This document shows positions 11,310 to 21,468 of a stretch of 64,000 nt of DNA, piece by piece (positions within the stretch are counted from its first letter, which is position 1; each line of letters opens with the position of its first letter). Below the pieces are notes generated by a model. It was not told the origin of the DNA, made no database searches, and saw only the letters and a program-made list of their open reading frames with translations. Source of the DNA: Panaeolus papilionaceus (taxonomy: Eukaryota > Basidiomycota > Agaricomycetes > Agaricales). The position numbers and the translations under genes were made by a program. The stretch is taken from positions 1 to 64,000 of the forward strand of contig JADNRZ010000007.1 of the NCBI GenBank assembly GCA_015501605.1, read 5' to 3'.

Positions 11310-12372
11310 TGTGACAAGTTGTCCGGTTCCTCACAAGGAGCAGCCGAATTATGTAAGTGTGTTTTTAACTAGAGGTAGCAAGTCCAAGCATTGTAGATGA
11401 CTGAGGAATGATGCCAGTGTCTAGGCTCAAGATAAAATAACCCAAAGAGATAGCAAAGATGACCCTAAGACAACCAATAGGTGTACAAAGGCAATGTCTC
11501 CCACTAACTCTGACAAAAGACACAACAGTCCACAACCGAAGATGTCCTTAGAACCAACAATTGAGCCTTAGTCAGGCAAATGCACTCAATGATCCAATGA
11601 CCAAGCTTGCAAACACACAAAATCCAACAAAAACCAATCAAATTCAACACACTAGTTGCACTCAAAGTACGCAAGAAACAACTCTTTGGGCCCTTAGACA
11701 CACACAATTGCTATCTAAGTCTTGGGGAGATTTTCTGATTCTTATTCTATGATTTACAGGGCTTTTTATACAAGAGTAGAGGTTTGGCTAAGAGAGTCGA
11801 AACAAACATAAGAGAAACTAAGAGAAAGAGCCAAGAGTGTCTTTGGAGAGCCGTCAATCACTCTGGCATACTAAGTGGTACTAAGAAAAGCTTGGTGAGT
11901 TGAATCACATGCCATATTATGAGGGTTGAACCTCTTTTACACCAGTTAGTCCAGCTTCACCACATCTGTTGGTACCCTCAGACTGGCCTCAACCAAGTCC
12001 GATTGCATTTGTAACCCTCATTCTTGTTGTTTCCTTCTCCTAAGTCTCCTTTGGCCTCTGATAGTCCCAGCTTGTGAGGTCTAGACCTCCTTCAGACTCA
12101 AGGATAGGATCAGAGCTCTTCAGCGCTTAAGGTCATAGCTTCTTAGAGGTCTTGTTCCATGGTGATCCCCGTTGATGGCATCACATGCCTTCGTAGGCTT
12201 TATCCATGGTGATGTATAGGTTGAGTGTCAATGTAGGAGTTTGTAGATAGGCTTTCTTAGGATCTCAGGGTAGTAGCATGCCTTGTAGACTTGTTAATAT
12301 AAGAGGTGTTTATCAACGAAGGTCTGACTTCAGTGCTAGTCATGACCTGATAAGTTCTAAGGTCCTGACACA
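11310..12372 (+). mobile_element. Putative 3' or solo LTR (about 1.06 kb)
   Basis: The segment begins TGTGACAAG right after a polypurine run and ends CCTGACACA, giving short imperfect inverted ends (TGTGACA/TGACACA) of the TG...CA kind. It contains no coding frame. The matching 5' LTR is not in the window and the target duplication cannot be checked, so the boundaries are tentative. Confidence 0.4.
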
Positions 12373-12718
12373 CGCCTCCAAGACATTTGACTACTGTTTG
12401 CGGTCCTCATAGCCGTCCCAAGATCCCTCGAATGATGGTTTTACATCGTTTTCAAGGGCTGAACATGTTTTTGGCATATCATTGGAACACACCAAAGTTG
12501 TTAGTCACTTATTTCTCTTCATCTCACATTCCCTTCTCTCTCTCCCTTTCATCTCATTTCCCCAGCATGCATCTAACTCTTATCTCTTGTCCAGCCCTAG
12601 TCACAGCCAAGCTCCCACCTGCCAAAGGTCATGACATTGGGTTTATGTTGATTGATTGCACCATGAAATTTAGAATGGAAGCACTCATGAAAAGGAGTAC
12701 AGTGCTCAAAGGATGATG
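12373..12718. other. Short spacer before the tRNA gene, no gene seen
   Basis: The open frame 12387-12716 (plus) shows no recognisable domain and overlaps the 3' flank of the tRNA gene. The sequence is pyrimidine-rich around 12520-12600. I see nothing else in it. Confidence 0.4.
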
Positions 12719-12724
12719 AAAAAA
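12719..12724 (-). terminator. RNA polymerase III terminator of tRNA-Pro
   Basis: Six consecutive T residues on the minus strand follow the tRNA discriminator base directly, as expected for Pol III termination. Confidence 0.85.
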
Positions 12725-12829
12725 GGGCCTCACTGGGAATTGAACCCAGGACCTCCTCCATTGTAGTCTGGAATTCAGAAGGGAATTCATCAACCCAAAG
12801 GAGGAATCATACGACTAGACCATAAGGCC
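12725..12829 (-). tRNA. tRNA-Pro (anticodon UGG) with a 33-nt intron
   Basis: The minus strand folds as a complete cloverleaf. The acceptor strands GGCCTTA and TGAGGCC pair, with discriminator C. The anticodon stem is CCTCC/GGAGG, and the T arm CTGGG TTCAATT CCCAG is perfect and supplies the B box. The loop TTTGGG..T gives anticodon UGG. An intron (12761-12793) splits it after position 37, the canonical place. Without the intron the tRNA is 72 nt. One oddity is the D loop: where most proline tRNAs have GG (G18G19), the minus strand reads AGTCGTATGA, so G18 appears to be C. The gene sits exactly between the transposon block and the housekeeping block. Confidence 0.93.
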
Positions 12830-13062
12830 GATGATATGGTAAGCATGCAAAGATTCAAATTTTACTCAGTGTCCAAGTCATACTGTTCAAAGCAAGAGAC
12901 ACAAAAAGGTGTGGTGGTCCAGGGATTGAAATACCAACAATGAAATTAACCAAAACGATATTATCTGGTATTTTAAGCAGTTACTCTGTAAGTTATGTCT
13001 ATCCACTAATCAATGTAGGTATGTATGCTAAACTTCACGAGCGACGGACATGGTCATTCAAC

Positions 13063-14839
13063 TTATGACTTGTCCTTGAAGATCTTTTGGATGGCGGCGG
13101 TCGAGTATGACTTGGGTCTCTCAAGAGCTGCCGGCAATCATTCAACAGCGTTTACGAAGATTGATACAAGAACAACTTACGAGCACCAAGAGCACGGTCC
13201 CAGATGAGCTGAGCAGCAACACCAAAGGCGCGGGAGACACCGAAGAGAACGGTGTAATACTGCATCTGATCAAGTCCATAGTGGGTGAGGAGGACACCAG
13301 AGTGGGCGTCAACGTTGGGCCAGGGGTTCTTGGCCTTGCCAGCCTACCGAGAAACATGTCAGAAATGAATACCATAATAGCCAAACAGGTAAACGAACCT
13401 CAAGGAGAATATCAGGAACAAGGTTGTAAATTTGGCCGACGAGCTTGAACATCTTGTCATCAGGGAGGTGCTTCAGGGCAAACTCACGCTGAGCGGTGTA
13501 GCGCGGGTCGGTCTTGCGGAGAACGGCGTGACCATATCCAGGAACGACCTGACCAGCCTTGAGAGTCGACCAGATGTATTCCTTGACAGCCTCATCTGTA
13601 GCATCTTCACCAATCTTACCCTGCATCTTGCGGAGCCAGATGAGCACCTCCTGGTTGGCGAGACCGTGGAGAGGACCAGCGAGACCGTTAAGAGCAGCCG
13701 AGTAGGCAAGGAAAGGATCGGAAAGGGCAGAACCGACGAGCTTTCCGGTGTGAGCAGAAACATTACCGCCTTCGTGATCACTGTGGATGGTGATATAGAG
13801 ACGGAGGAGCTCGACGAAAGCTGGGTTCTCGCCGAAGCCAAGGAGGGTTGCGAGGTTGTGCGAGTAATCCTTGGTTGCGTCAATAGCTGGGAGTTTGCCC
13901 TGGCCGAAAACGTTGCGGTAGATGCGACCAGCAATGTTGGGGAGCTTGGCAATGAGATCCATGGCATCCTCGAAGGTAGGTCCCCAGTAATCCTTCTTGT
14001 TGATACCTTCCTGGTAAGCCTTGGCGAAGGCAGAGTTGTGGTTAAGCTGAGTCGAGCGATGTTAAAACGCGTTTCATACTACAAGGAAGAAAAGACATAC
14101 GGCAGTGACAGCGAGAGAGAACTGACTCATGGGGTGAAGGGTGGGTGGGCATCGGTCGAGGATTTCCTCAACAAACTCTGGGATGGCGGAACGAGCAGCC
14201 CAGTCACGGGAGAGCTCAGCGACCTGCTCCTGGGTGGGGATTTCGCCTGTGACGAGCAACCAGAAGAGACCCTCAGGGAGAGGTTCGGACCCACCGGGGG
14301 CTTTTGGAAGAAGCTCCTGAATTTCAGGAATGGTTTTACCGCGGAAGCGGATTCCCTCCTCTATTGCCAGTATTTAATCAACTGAAAGTGACGACAAAGC
14401 TATGAAAGAATCGTACCAGCATCGAGAACGGAACCGTCCCAAATGAGAGCAGGGAGACCACGCATGCCGCTGGAAACAAGTAAGGAAAACAGAAATCGAG
14501 AACGGATTTAGCGGCGATGACGCACCCGTAGAGCTGGTCAACCACGACCGGTCCAAAGGACTTTTTGCCGTGAGCAGCACGGGTGGCTTTAACCTAATGA
14601 AGACCATTAAGGTATTTCGAAATGAAGAAACGCGAGCAAGACGTACATTCTCAATTTCCTTTGGAATGAGCTCAGCCAAACGTTCCTTGAGGGTGACGGG
14701 TCTCGCAGCTGTCGATTGGAAGCGAGCTGCGAAAGCTGCACGACGAGCAGAGGAACGTGTCTAAACAATAAATAATTAGGAATTAAACAGGATTATAATG
14801 TTATAAAGAACATACGACGTTGAAGAGACGAGCGGACAT
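13063..14839 (-). CDS. CIT1: Citrate synthase, mitochondrial
   Basis: Catalyses condensation of acetyl-CoA with oxaloacetate to citrate in the matrix (TCA cycle). Eight exons (14839-14816, 14760-14647, 14593-14526, 14469-14417, 14360-14101, 14046-13399, 13343-13181, 13127-13063) splice to 464 residues. The N-terminus [18 protein letters not shown] is rich in Arg and Ser with no acids, a typical matrix-targeting peptide. The three catalytic residues are all present: His in [11 protein letters not shown], His in [14 protein letters not shown] and Asp in [11 protein letters not shown]. The first exon has only 24 nt, ending at a GTATGT donor. It is head-to-head with TRM8, 157 bp apart. Identification is certain; mitochondrial rather than peroxisomal because there is a presequence and no SKL-type end. 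Confidence 0.97.
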
Positions 14840-14996
14840 GGTGGTTAACAGTTAATGGACCAAAAAAACATTCGGGGTTTATATATTTTATATTTATATT
14901 TATTCCGTTCCGAATTTCTCCACGTCACATGATTAGCCCCAAGATTCTGATGACATTGACGATGATCTCTCTTTTAACTGTTGACATCAATTCATC
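14840..14996. promoter_or_regulatory. Shared promoter CIT1 / TRM8
   Basis: The 157 bp between the two divergent start codons must hold both promoters. It contains an A/T tract near 14878-14902 and the palindrome-like CACGTCACATGA at about 14921-14932, a plausible site for a bHLH or bZIP factor. Confidence 0.6.
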
Positions 14997-15907
14997 ATGG
15001 CAAAGAGGAAGCGCCCAGTACAGCCAGAAGAAACAAACCAACCTATATTACCTCAAGTATTTTATTTTATTTCTTCTTGTTTAAATTGTTTCAAAATCTA
15101 ACATATAAAATTAGAAAAAACATTATCGTCAACGAGCTCATGCCAATCCTTTCTCGGATCACTCACTAGATTATCCTACCTCACCCGATGCTGTCGATTG
15201 GGCTATCCATTATCCTGCTTTCGCATCATCAGGAAGAGCACCTGAATTCGCTGATGTTGGCTGCGGTTTCGGTGGTCTACTTATTGCTTTAGCACCTCTC
15301 TATCCAGATGTTCTAATGCTAGGTATATTCAATTTCTCACATTAATCTTCTCCCACATTCACAGCTTTTCATTTGTCTAGGTCTCGAAATTAGGGTACAA
15401 GTCTCCCAATATGTTCAGGATAGAATTGCTGCTTTGAGGGTATCATCTCAGCCGCCGCCGCCGCCGTTAACATCTGGTAATGCCGAACCTCACTCGGCTC
15501 CTTACCAGAATGTTTCGGTAGTCCGTGCAAACGCCATGAAGTTCCTTCCCAACTACTTCGCTAAACACTCCCTCTCCGCGCTTTTCTTCCTTTTCCCCGA
15601 CCCCCACTTCAAATCCCGCAAGCATAAGGCTCGCATTATCTCCCCAACTCTTCTCGCAGAATACGCATATGTTCTTCGTCCAGGCGGCATTGTCTACACC
15701 ATCACCGATGTTCATGATCTACATCAATGGATGGATTCTCATCTTAAAAATTTTCCCCTCTTTGAACCAGTTTCGGAGCAAGTCTTAAGGGAAGAAGGTA
15801 AAGGTCCAATCATCGACGCAGTATACACGAGCACGGAAGAAGGAAAAAAGGTTGAACGAAACCAGGGTCAAAAATGGTTGGCTTGCTTCCGCAGAATCGA
15901 ACCTTGA
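14997..15907 (+). CDS. TRM8: tRNA (guanine-N7-)-methyltransferase catalytic subunit
   Basis: Methylates G46 of tRNAs using S-adenosylmethionine, in complex with a WD40 partner (Trm82/WDR4). Three exons (14997-15056, 15115-15322, 15381-15907) give 264 residues. The short basic start MAKRKRPVQPEE is followed by RAHANPFSDHSLDYP, the family's N-terminal signature. The SAM-binding loop is EFADVGCGFGGLLIALAP, with the acidic GLEIR strand, then FFLFPDPHFKSRKHKARI, the conserved PDPHFK catalytic/tRNA motif. A short CCG run encodes PPPPP near 15454. The 3' end converges on RRP41, with stop codons only 32 bp apart. Confidence 0.96.
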
Positions 15908-15939
15908 TCTATTTTTATCAATTTTTATTTATTATATCT

Positions 15940-16845
15940 CTATTCATGTTTCTCCTCCACCTCCATCCCACTCCCACTCTGTCTATTTCCACTTTCCAAT
16001 GATTCTGTCAGAACCTTTGCACGTCCAATAATCGCCACTTTCATCTCCCGATGTATCGCAAGTCCGGCTTCTGTAGCCAACTTGACTATCTCGCTGAATC
16101 GATCCACATGCAGCCTTGTTTCCATTGTCACTAGTGAAATTTTTTGTGTTTTGGGCATCATGGCCAAAGTCATGTTTGGGACATCATTTTCTTCGAGCGT
16201 GGTAAGGTCGAGTAGAGGTGATGTTGAATGGACACCGCTCGTAATGGCACAGACAAAGTCAATCATGGGTATACCTGCATTCATCAACGCAAGCGTTGTC
16301 GCATTGATACCTGCCTGTAACAGGCCACCATCTTGCTGCATGACGTGAATGAAGATATCTATCTGTGATCGGGGATATAGATTTGTCTGAACCACCGGTT
16401 CAAACGTAGATTTCACAGTTGCTGCGAATTCCAACAGACGTCTGAACACGCGCTTTAATCAATAGTCCGGAAAGAAATAGAAAAAGTGTGAAGATATGGA
16501 CATACTTGTCACCTCGAGACCTCTTCCTTCTATCACCAGTGCTGAATGGGGCGACAGAAACTTCGACGTTCAAATTTGCACGATCATGAAAGGTATGAGA
16601 ACGGATTTTTGCTTCCCTCGGGCCAAAGACAGATACCATGACCTGAGTAAGACCATGAGATACCGATGCAGAACCATCCGCTTGACCTTGCTGGGATAAA
16701 TCAATTTCGAAATTGCGCAGTTCGAACTGCCTTCTTCCATCTGAACGAAAACCACCTTGATTAAGAACTTCTACTCTTGAAGCCTTTTTTAAAACTTGAT
16801 TAATTGAAATGAATGTAAAATAAAATAAAAAAGGATAATTACCAT
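15940..16845 (-). CDS. RRP41: Exosome core subunit RRP41 (RNase PH fold)
   Basis: One of six RNase PH-like ring subunits of the RNA exosome, acting in 3'-5' RNA processing and decay in nucleus and cytoplasm. The coding exons are 16845-16843 (the ATG alone), 16783-16506 and 16441-15940, giving 260 residues. Key segments are SRVEVLNQGGFRSDGRR, MVSVFGPRE, LYPRSQIDIFIHVMQQDGG and NAGIPMIDFVCAITSG, all typical of Rrp41/EXOSC4. The C-terminus is acidic. The start is unusual: ATG is followed at once by GTAATT, and an intron of 59 nt separates it from GCTTCAAGAG. No other in-frame ATG lies before the conserved N-terminus, so this reading is strongly supported. Confidence 0.94.
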
Positions 16846-16989
16846 GAGATATATTGATGATGGTGGTATGCGTGTGAGTGTTGTGGACCCTGCCACTCTG
16901 TCCATCTACTTATAGACCCCAAGTTTTTATTACAACCAATTCAAACCACTTCCTCTTTTTTTCTGAAATCCCTTCTCCTCTGACCTACA
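16846..16989. promoter_or_regulatory. Shared promoter RRP41 / NPT1
   Basis: The 144 bp between divergent start codons include a CCAAT box (AACCAATTC near 16936) and a pyrimidine tract near 16950-16980 next to NPT1. Confidence 0.6.
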
Positions 16990-18765
16990 ATGTCTGCACC
17001 TCTCTCAGATCTTCCAGTTCCATGCTCAATTCTCGATACTGATTTGTATAAAGTATATTCAATCCTTAACCATGTAGCCGAGTCACTCATAAATTATTGT
17101 CACAGCTCTCGATGCAACAAGCCGTCTTGCAACAATTTCCAACAGTGCATGCTACCTATCGCTTCACCAATCGCAACGCTTCTACCCTTTTTACTCGTCA
17201 ATCTAGCGAGCGCTTTCGCACTGCTGTATCTCGTTCGTCTCCGATTTTATAAACTCGTGAACCTCTCCCTCTGACCATCGTCTCTCTTGTCTATCGTCAG
17301 ATTTCACCGACCTCACCCTCACAGACGATGAATTGCAGTGGTTGAGGACAACGTGCCCTTATTTCACGGAGGAATATCTTGCCTATCTCTCTGCCTATCG
17401 CTACAAACCCGAACAAGTCAAGATCAAGTACATCCCCGTCACAGAGGACAATCTCAAGGGTCGCATCGAAATATCAATATCCGGGCCATGGGTAGAGGCT
17501 ATCCTATGGGAAGTACCTCTCATGGCATGTCTCAGCGAGACCTATTTCCAGCTTGTGGACACTGACTGGAGCTATGATGGCCAAGATGGTAAACTCATTT
17601 TCCTACCTTCGTCTATTCTTCGTCCAAATTTAACTAACCCCACCCCCAGAGCTCGCTTATACGAAAGCTAGTCGGCTTTTTGAAGCTGGTTGTCGCGTTA
17701 GCGAATTTGGAACACGCCGTAGACGCTCTTTCAAGGCTCAAGATATTATCCTGGAGGCTTTCGTTCGTGCTTCTCGGGACATGTCTTCTTCTGCCGGCGG
17801 TCTCGCAGGGACAAGTAACGTGCTTATCTTCTCTTACCTTGCTCTCCCTTGGCTTCCTGGACTGACTTCGGATGTAATCAGGTGCACCTCGCACGCCTGT
17901 ACAATCTCCCCCCAATCGGCACTATTGCACAGTGAGTCTCGCATCGCCTGGCCGAGAACATGCTAACACGTCACTTTATCATAGTGAATGGTTCATGGGT
18001 GTACGTACAGCCATCTAAATCCCTACCAACTCTAATTTTTTTTCCTACCCCAGGTTGCTGCTCTCGAAGGCTATGAAAACGCGAATTCAAAAGCTCTCAA
18101 GCTCTGGGAGGATGTCTTCTTGGGGAAAGGTGCCCCACTCATCGCACTCACAGATACTTTCGCCACAGAAACTTTTCTAAAAGTACGTGCACATCACCCT
18201 GCATCTTGGCTCACCCTTTGACCTGCGTTTTACGTGCAGGATTTCGCCACAAACCCCGAACGCGTGTTCACATGGGACGGTCTACGTCAGGATTCCGGTG
18301 ACCCATTTGCTTTCGGACCGCGAGTGAAGGCGATGTACGAGTCCCTCAATATCCCGTATCAGGACAAGCTTATCGTCTACTCTGACGCACTCAATACGGA
18401 GAAGTGTCTTGCCATCAAGAAACAATCCGACGAACTGGGCTTCAAAAAGGGTAAGAGCTTTTGCAAATGATCATGATCTCGTGAATATTCATAAAAATTC
18501 GCAGTTTCATTTGGCATTGGCACCTTCCTCTCAAACGACTTCCGCAGCAGCTCAACAGGCGAAAAGAGCAAGGCCTTGAATATTGTTATTAAATTATCTT
18601 CGGTTAATGACAACCCTTGCATCAAGTTGAGTGATGATTTGACTAAGGTTCGTTCGCCATCTGCTTCACTATATCCTTCACATCTCACCGTTTACTCTGA
18701 CTTCACAGACCACAGGCCCACAAGACACTGTCGACTTTGTCAAACGTATCAATAATCTCAAATAA
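16990..18765 (+). CDS. NPT1: Nicotinate phosphoribosyltransferase
   Basis: Converts nicotinate and PRPP to nicotinate mononucleotide, the entry step of NAD salvage (Preiss-Handler pathway). Exon 1 encodes [21 protein letters not shown]. After an intron the chain continues [12 protein letters not shown] and ATYRFTNRN, the family N-terminus. Later exons give [33 protein letters not shown] (phosphate and substrate binding), [12 protein letters not shown], then [35 protein letters not shown] and [20 protein letters not shown]. The last exons run to TAA at 18763. At least eight introns are needed, and the model is continuous from start to stop. It is divergent from RRP41. Confidence 0.95.
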
Positions 18766-19217
18766 TATCTCTTCATATACCACGTCACTTTCTTGGGTTA
18801 TAATCGTTTTCATTCCACATCTGTAACTGTAATTCTACACCCATCTTTGGTGATTTGAAAGGACACTCTGTACAACCATCCTGTGCTTTTCTTTTTTCCC
18901 ATCTGGTCAGCTATTTCTTTTTGTTGTATCGTCTCCATCCTTTCGCAATTCCTTGTGCGGCTAAAGTTTCAAATTGATGCGATTCTCAACCCTACAAGCC
19001 TATAATACTCGACTATTGTAGATACATTACTACCTACTAGTCAGTTTGTACCATATGTTGTAAATTTTCTTACCGATATGACTTTATTCATGCTCATCAA
19101 AGCAAGGAATCGACAGAGAGCAAGCCAAGCCGTGGGATTTGTTCATAGCAGAGTAACTTTACATAACATCATCTTTCACGAAACCGTGCAGCATCCCAAT
19201 ACTCTTTCCTCCCTTCC
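18766..19217. other. Intergenic, 3' of NPT1 and 5' of the zinc-finger gene
   Basis: Contains the NPT1 3' region with T-rich stretches and the promoter of the next gene. No RNA or protein gene is visible. Confidence 0.5.
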
Positions 19218-20111
19218 ATGGCCGATGCTCGTGCTCTTCTCAAAGCCAAACGCCAAGAAGCGCGAATATCCCACCCACATGCAACATACACCCCGGCGGG
19301 CCAACTGAAATGCATTCTGTGCGCTGCACCGGTCAAATTTGCCTCTGCCTGGGAAGGCCACCTCGGCAGTAAAGTCCACCGTACCAACCTCGCACGACTA
19401 CGAGAAGAAGAAAGGTTGGAGAAGGAAAGGTTGGAGCAGGAACAAAAGCTAGAAGATGAGTCTCGCAAACGCAAACGCTCCGCTTTAGTGGATCATGACA
19501 TGAGTGACGACGAGGAAATGGACACGGATGAGTCCAGGGGGAGCAAGAAGCTCAAGGCAAATCCGGATGAACCCAAACCCTCGGCGGCTCCTTTAGTAGG
19601 AGGATTCCCTCAGGACTTCTTTTCAGACCCATCACGGAAGCCTGTACCATTGACTCCAGATTCAGATGATGAAGAAGAAGACAATAATGCCATGTCTGTT
19701 GACGCCCCCAAACATGCTGGGACAGCAAAACCTACTTCGGCAATAGACCTGGAATACGAACGATTTCAACGTGAGCTGCTTCAGCAAAGCGTGTCGTCGG
19801 AAGATAAAGTGGAAAATTATGAACGCGCGACGGTATTCGCTGAACCAGAACTTGCGACAAACGAAGAAGCAGGCTTTCCATCAAAGGAGGCAGAGCAGGC
19901 AGCCACGGACCCAGCAAATGCAGTTCCACCTGAAGAAGAAATCAGGCAAAAACGCGAGCAGGAGGAACGGGAGCTCATCATGGATCGCCTTTTGGACGAG
20001 GAACGTGCCCAGGAGGATGCAGACAATCGTGTTTTGCAGATGAAATCGCGTCTAGAAGCAATTCGCAAACGGAAAGAAGGACTAAAGAAACAAAAAGTAA
20101 CTCATACATAG
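19218..20111 (+). CDS. ZNF830-like C2H2 zinc-finger nuclear protein
   Basis: An intronless 297-residue frame. Residues about 31-55 hold one matrin-type C2H2 finger: C and C in CILCAAP, then H-x5-H in HLGSKVH, the arrangement found in ZNF830 (CCDC16) and related RNA-binding fingers. The opening MADARALLKAKRQEARI is also typical of that family. The rest is charged: a long KERLEQEQKLEDE coiled coil, an acidic stretch with SDDEEMDTDE, the conserved LVGGFPQDFFSD and a C-terminal coiled coil ending KKQKVTHT. The animal homologue is linked to pre-mRNA splicing and genome stability; in fungi this is inference. It lies tail-to-tail with COX10. Confidence 0.85.
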   Translation: MADARALLKAKRQEARISHPHATYTPAGQLKCILCAAPVKFASAWEGHLGSKVHRTNLARLREEERLEKERLEQEQKLEDESRKRKRSALVDHDMSDDEEMDTDESRGSKKLKANPDEPKPSAAPLVGGFPQDFFSDPSRKPVPLTPDSDDEEEDNNAMSVDAPKHAGTAKPTSAIDLEYERFQRELLQQSVSSEDKVENYERATVFAEPELATNEEAGFPSKEAEQAATDPANAVPPEEEIRQKREQEERELIMDRLLDEERAQEDADNRVLQMKSRLEAIRKRKEGLKKQKVTHT

Positions 20112-20173
20112 GCAGCGAGAGTGTGACAATTGTCTTATAATGTATACAGTATAGAATAATGCTAGGACACGAA

Positions 20174-21346
20174 TCATGGAGATGGAGATGCTTCGACCAC
20201 TTTCTCCTTCTCGGACTTGATGCCAAGCCACCCTAACCAATCTGTTCCCTGTTTGTGGAACATCATAAGGCCCATAATGACAGGAAGATACCACAGATAA
20301 TGCTGGAATAGAACTCTAGCCTCCTTTTCTCCACCTTTTCTCCAGAAATACCACGCAGCGCGGGCGCAGATGAGATTTGGGACCAAGCTTGTGAGGGCGA
20401 ACATCCATGTCGTCAATCCTGATAGAGGTACGAGAATGGAGCAGACGGGGACGAGGAGGGCGGCATGACGAAGGGAAACAAGGGCGTTCTTTGCGGGTGA
20501 TAGCGCTGATAACATTTTATAACCTGCTTGGGCATACGATTCGCGAACCAGATATGAAAGGGCGTTGAAGTGAGGGAATTGCCAGCTGAACAAAACCATG
20601 GCAAGTGCAAATGGTGAAAGTGGGTTGTCAATTAAGGAGAGGTCGATAGGGACTGGGTTGGACTGAAGGAAAGATGGTAGAAAATATTGGACGGGGTATT
20701 CGGCGGATGGGAGAAGCTTTCCTCCGCCGGCAGACCAACCCATGAGAGGCGGGAGGGCACCAACGACTGCACCAACCCAGGTGTTCCAAATGGTTTTCCG
20801 TTTCATCCAGGTGTATACCCCAGCATATAGAACTATATTGGCGGCTCCAAGACCGGCAGCAACCGGGTTGACCATCGTCCACAAGAGTGCAGGGCCTGCC
20901 ACACCTGTTACAGCCGCAAATGCAGCTGCATGTGCAGGAGTAATTGCCCTTCTAACAAGAGGACGTGTTCTAGTTCTGGTCATTTGGGCATCGAATGGGA
21001 CCTCTTGAATTTGATTAAGGGTATTCGCGGAAGCAGAACAGAGAGCTGTGCCTGCTGCTGTTGATAATAGAATGGGTATCGTCGTTGGTAACGGCGACAA
21101 TGCAACTCCTGACATTGCTGTTAGAACGACCATAGTAGTTAACCTGGTTTTTGATAATTGGCCATAAACCTTGAGCAACTTGGACGTAGTGAGAACATCG
21201 ACAGGCCTATACGCAGAAATTGGAATTGCATGAGTATTTTTCGAAGAAATATGTGGTATTGGGTGTTTTTTAGGCGACCATTGAGCGTTATGAAAGAAGA
21301 AAGAAGAAAAAGGCGCCCGTGTTGAAAGAAGTCGTCTTTGAAGCAT
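20174..21346 (-). CDS. COX10: Protoheme IX farnesyltransferase, mitochondrial
   Basis: Attaches a farnesyl chain to haem b to make haem O, the first step towards haem A for cytochrome c oxidase, in the mitochondrial inner membrane. Single exon, 390 residues from the ATG at 21346; the frame stays open upstream, but there is no ATG there. The N-terminus MLQRRLLSTRAPFSSF is a clear presequence. Family motifs include YGQLSKTRLTTMVVLTAMSG, NTLNQIQEVPFDAQMTRTRT (prenyl-diphosphate-binding Asp motif) and RPLVRRAITP. Multiple hydrophobic helices follow, with PPLMGWSAGG and FSWQFPHFNALSYLVRESYA. The stop is at 20174-20176. The gene has no introns, unlike most neighbours. It is divergent from U1-70K, 122 bp away. 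Confidence 0.96.
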   Translation of the reverse strand: MLQRRLLSTRAPFSSFFFHNAQWSPKKHPIPHISSKNTHAIPISAYRPVDVLTTSKLLKVYGQLSKTRLTTMVVLTAMSGVALSPLPTTIPILLSTAAGTALCSASANTLNQIQEVPFDAQMTRTRTRPLVRRAITPAHAAAFAAVTGVAGPALLWTMVNPVAAGLGAANIVLYAGVYTWMKRKTIWNTWVGAVVGALPPLMGWSAGGGKLLPSAEYPVQYFLPSFLQSNPVPIDLSLIDNPLSPFALAMVLFSWQFPHFNALSYLVRESYAQAGYKMLSALSPAKNALVSLRHAALLVPVCSILVPLSGLTTWMFALTSLVPNLICARAAWYFWRKGGEKEARVLFQHYLWYLPVIMGLMMFHKQGTDWLGWLGIKSEKEKVVEASPSP

Positions 21347-21468
21347 TTGAAAAGGCAAAAATTCAAAGATAATTCCTATTTTTTTAATTGTGAAAAAACC
21401 CTTTGTCGGAGTTTGAATTTGTATGAGCTGCCGCTCGTTGATTTGTTGTCCTCCTTGTTCCCGTTCAA
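21347..21468. promoter_or_regulatory. Shared promoter COX10 / U1-70K
   Basis: Only 122 bp separate the two divergent start codons, the tightest pair in the window. A poly-T run lies near 21379-21385. No classic TATA box is evident. Confidence 0.55.

Noticed and set aside
13432..14385. 317-codon plus-strand frame antisense to citrate synthase
   Set aside because: A shadow of the strongly coding opposite strand; its residues resemble no known protein.
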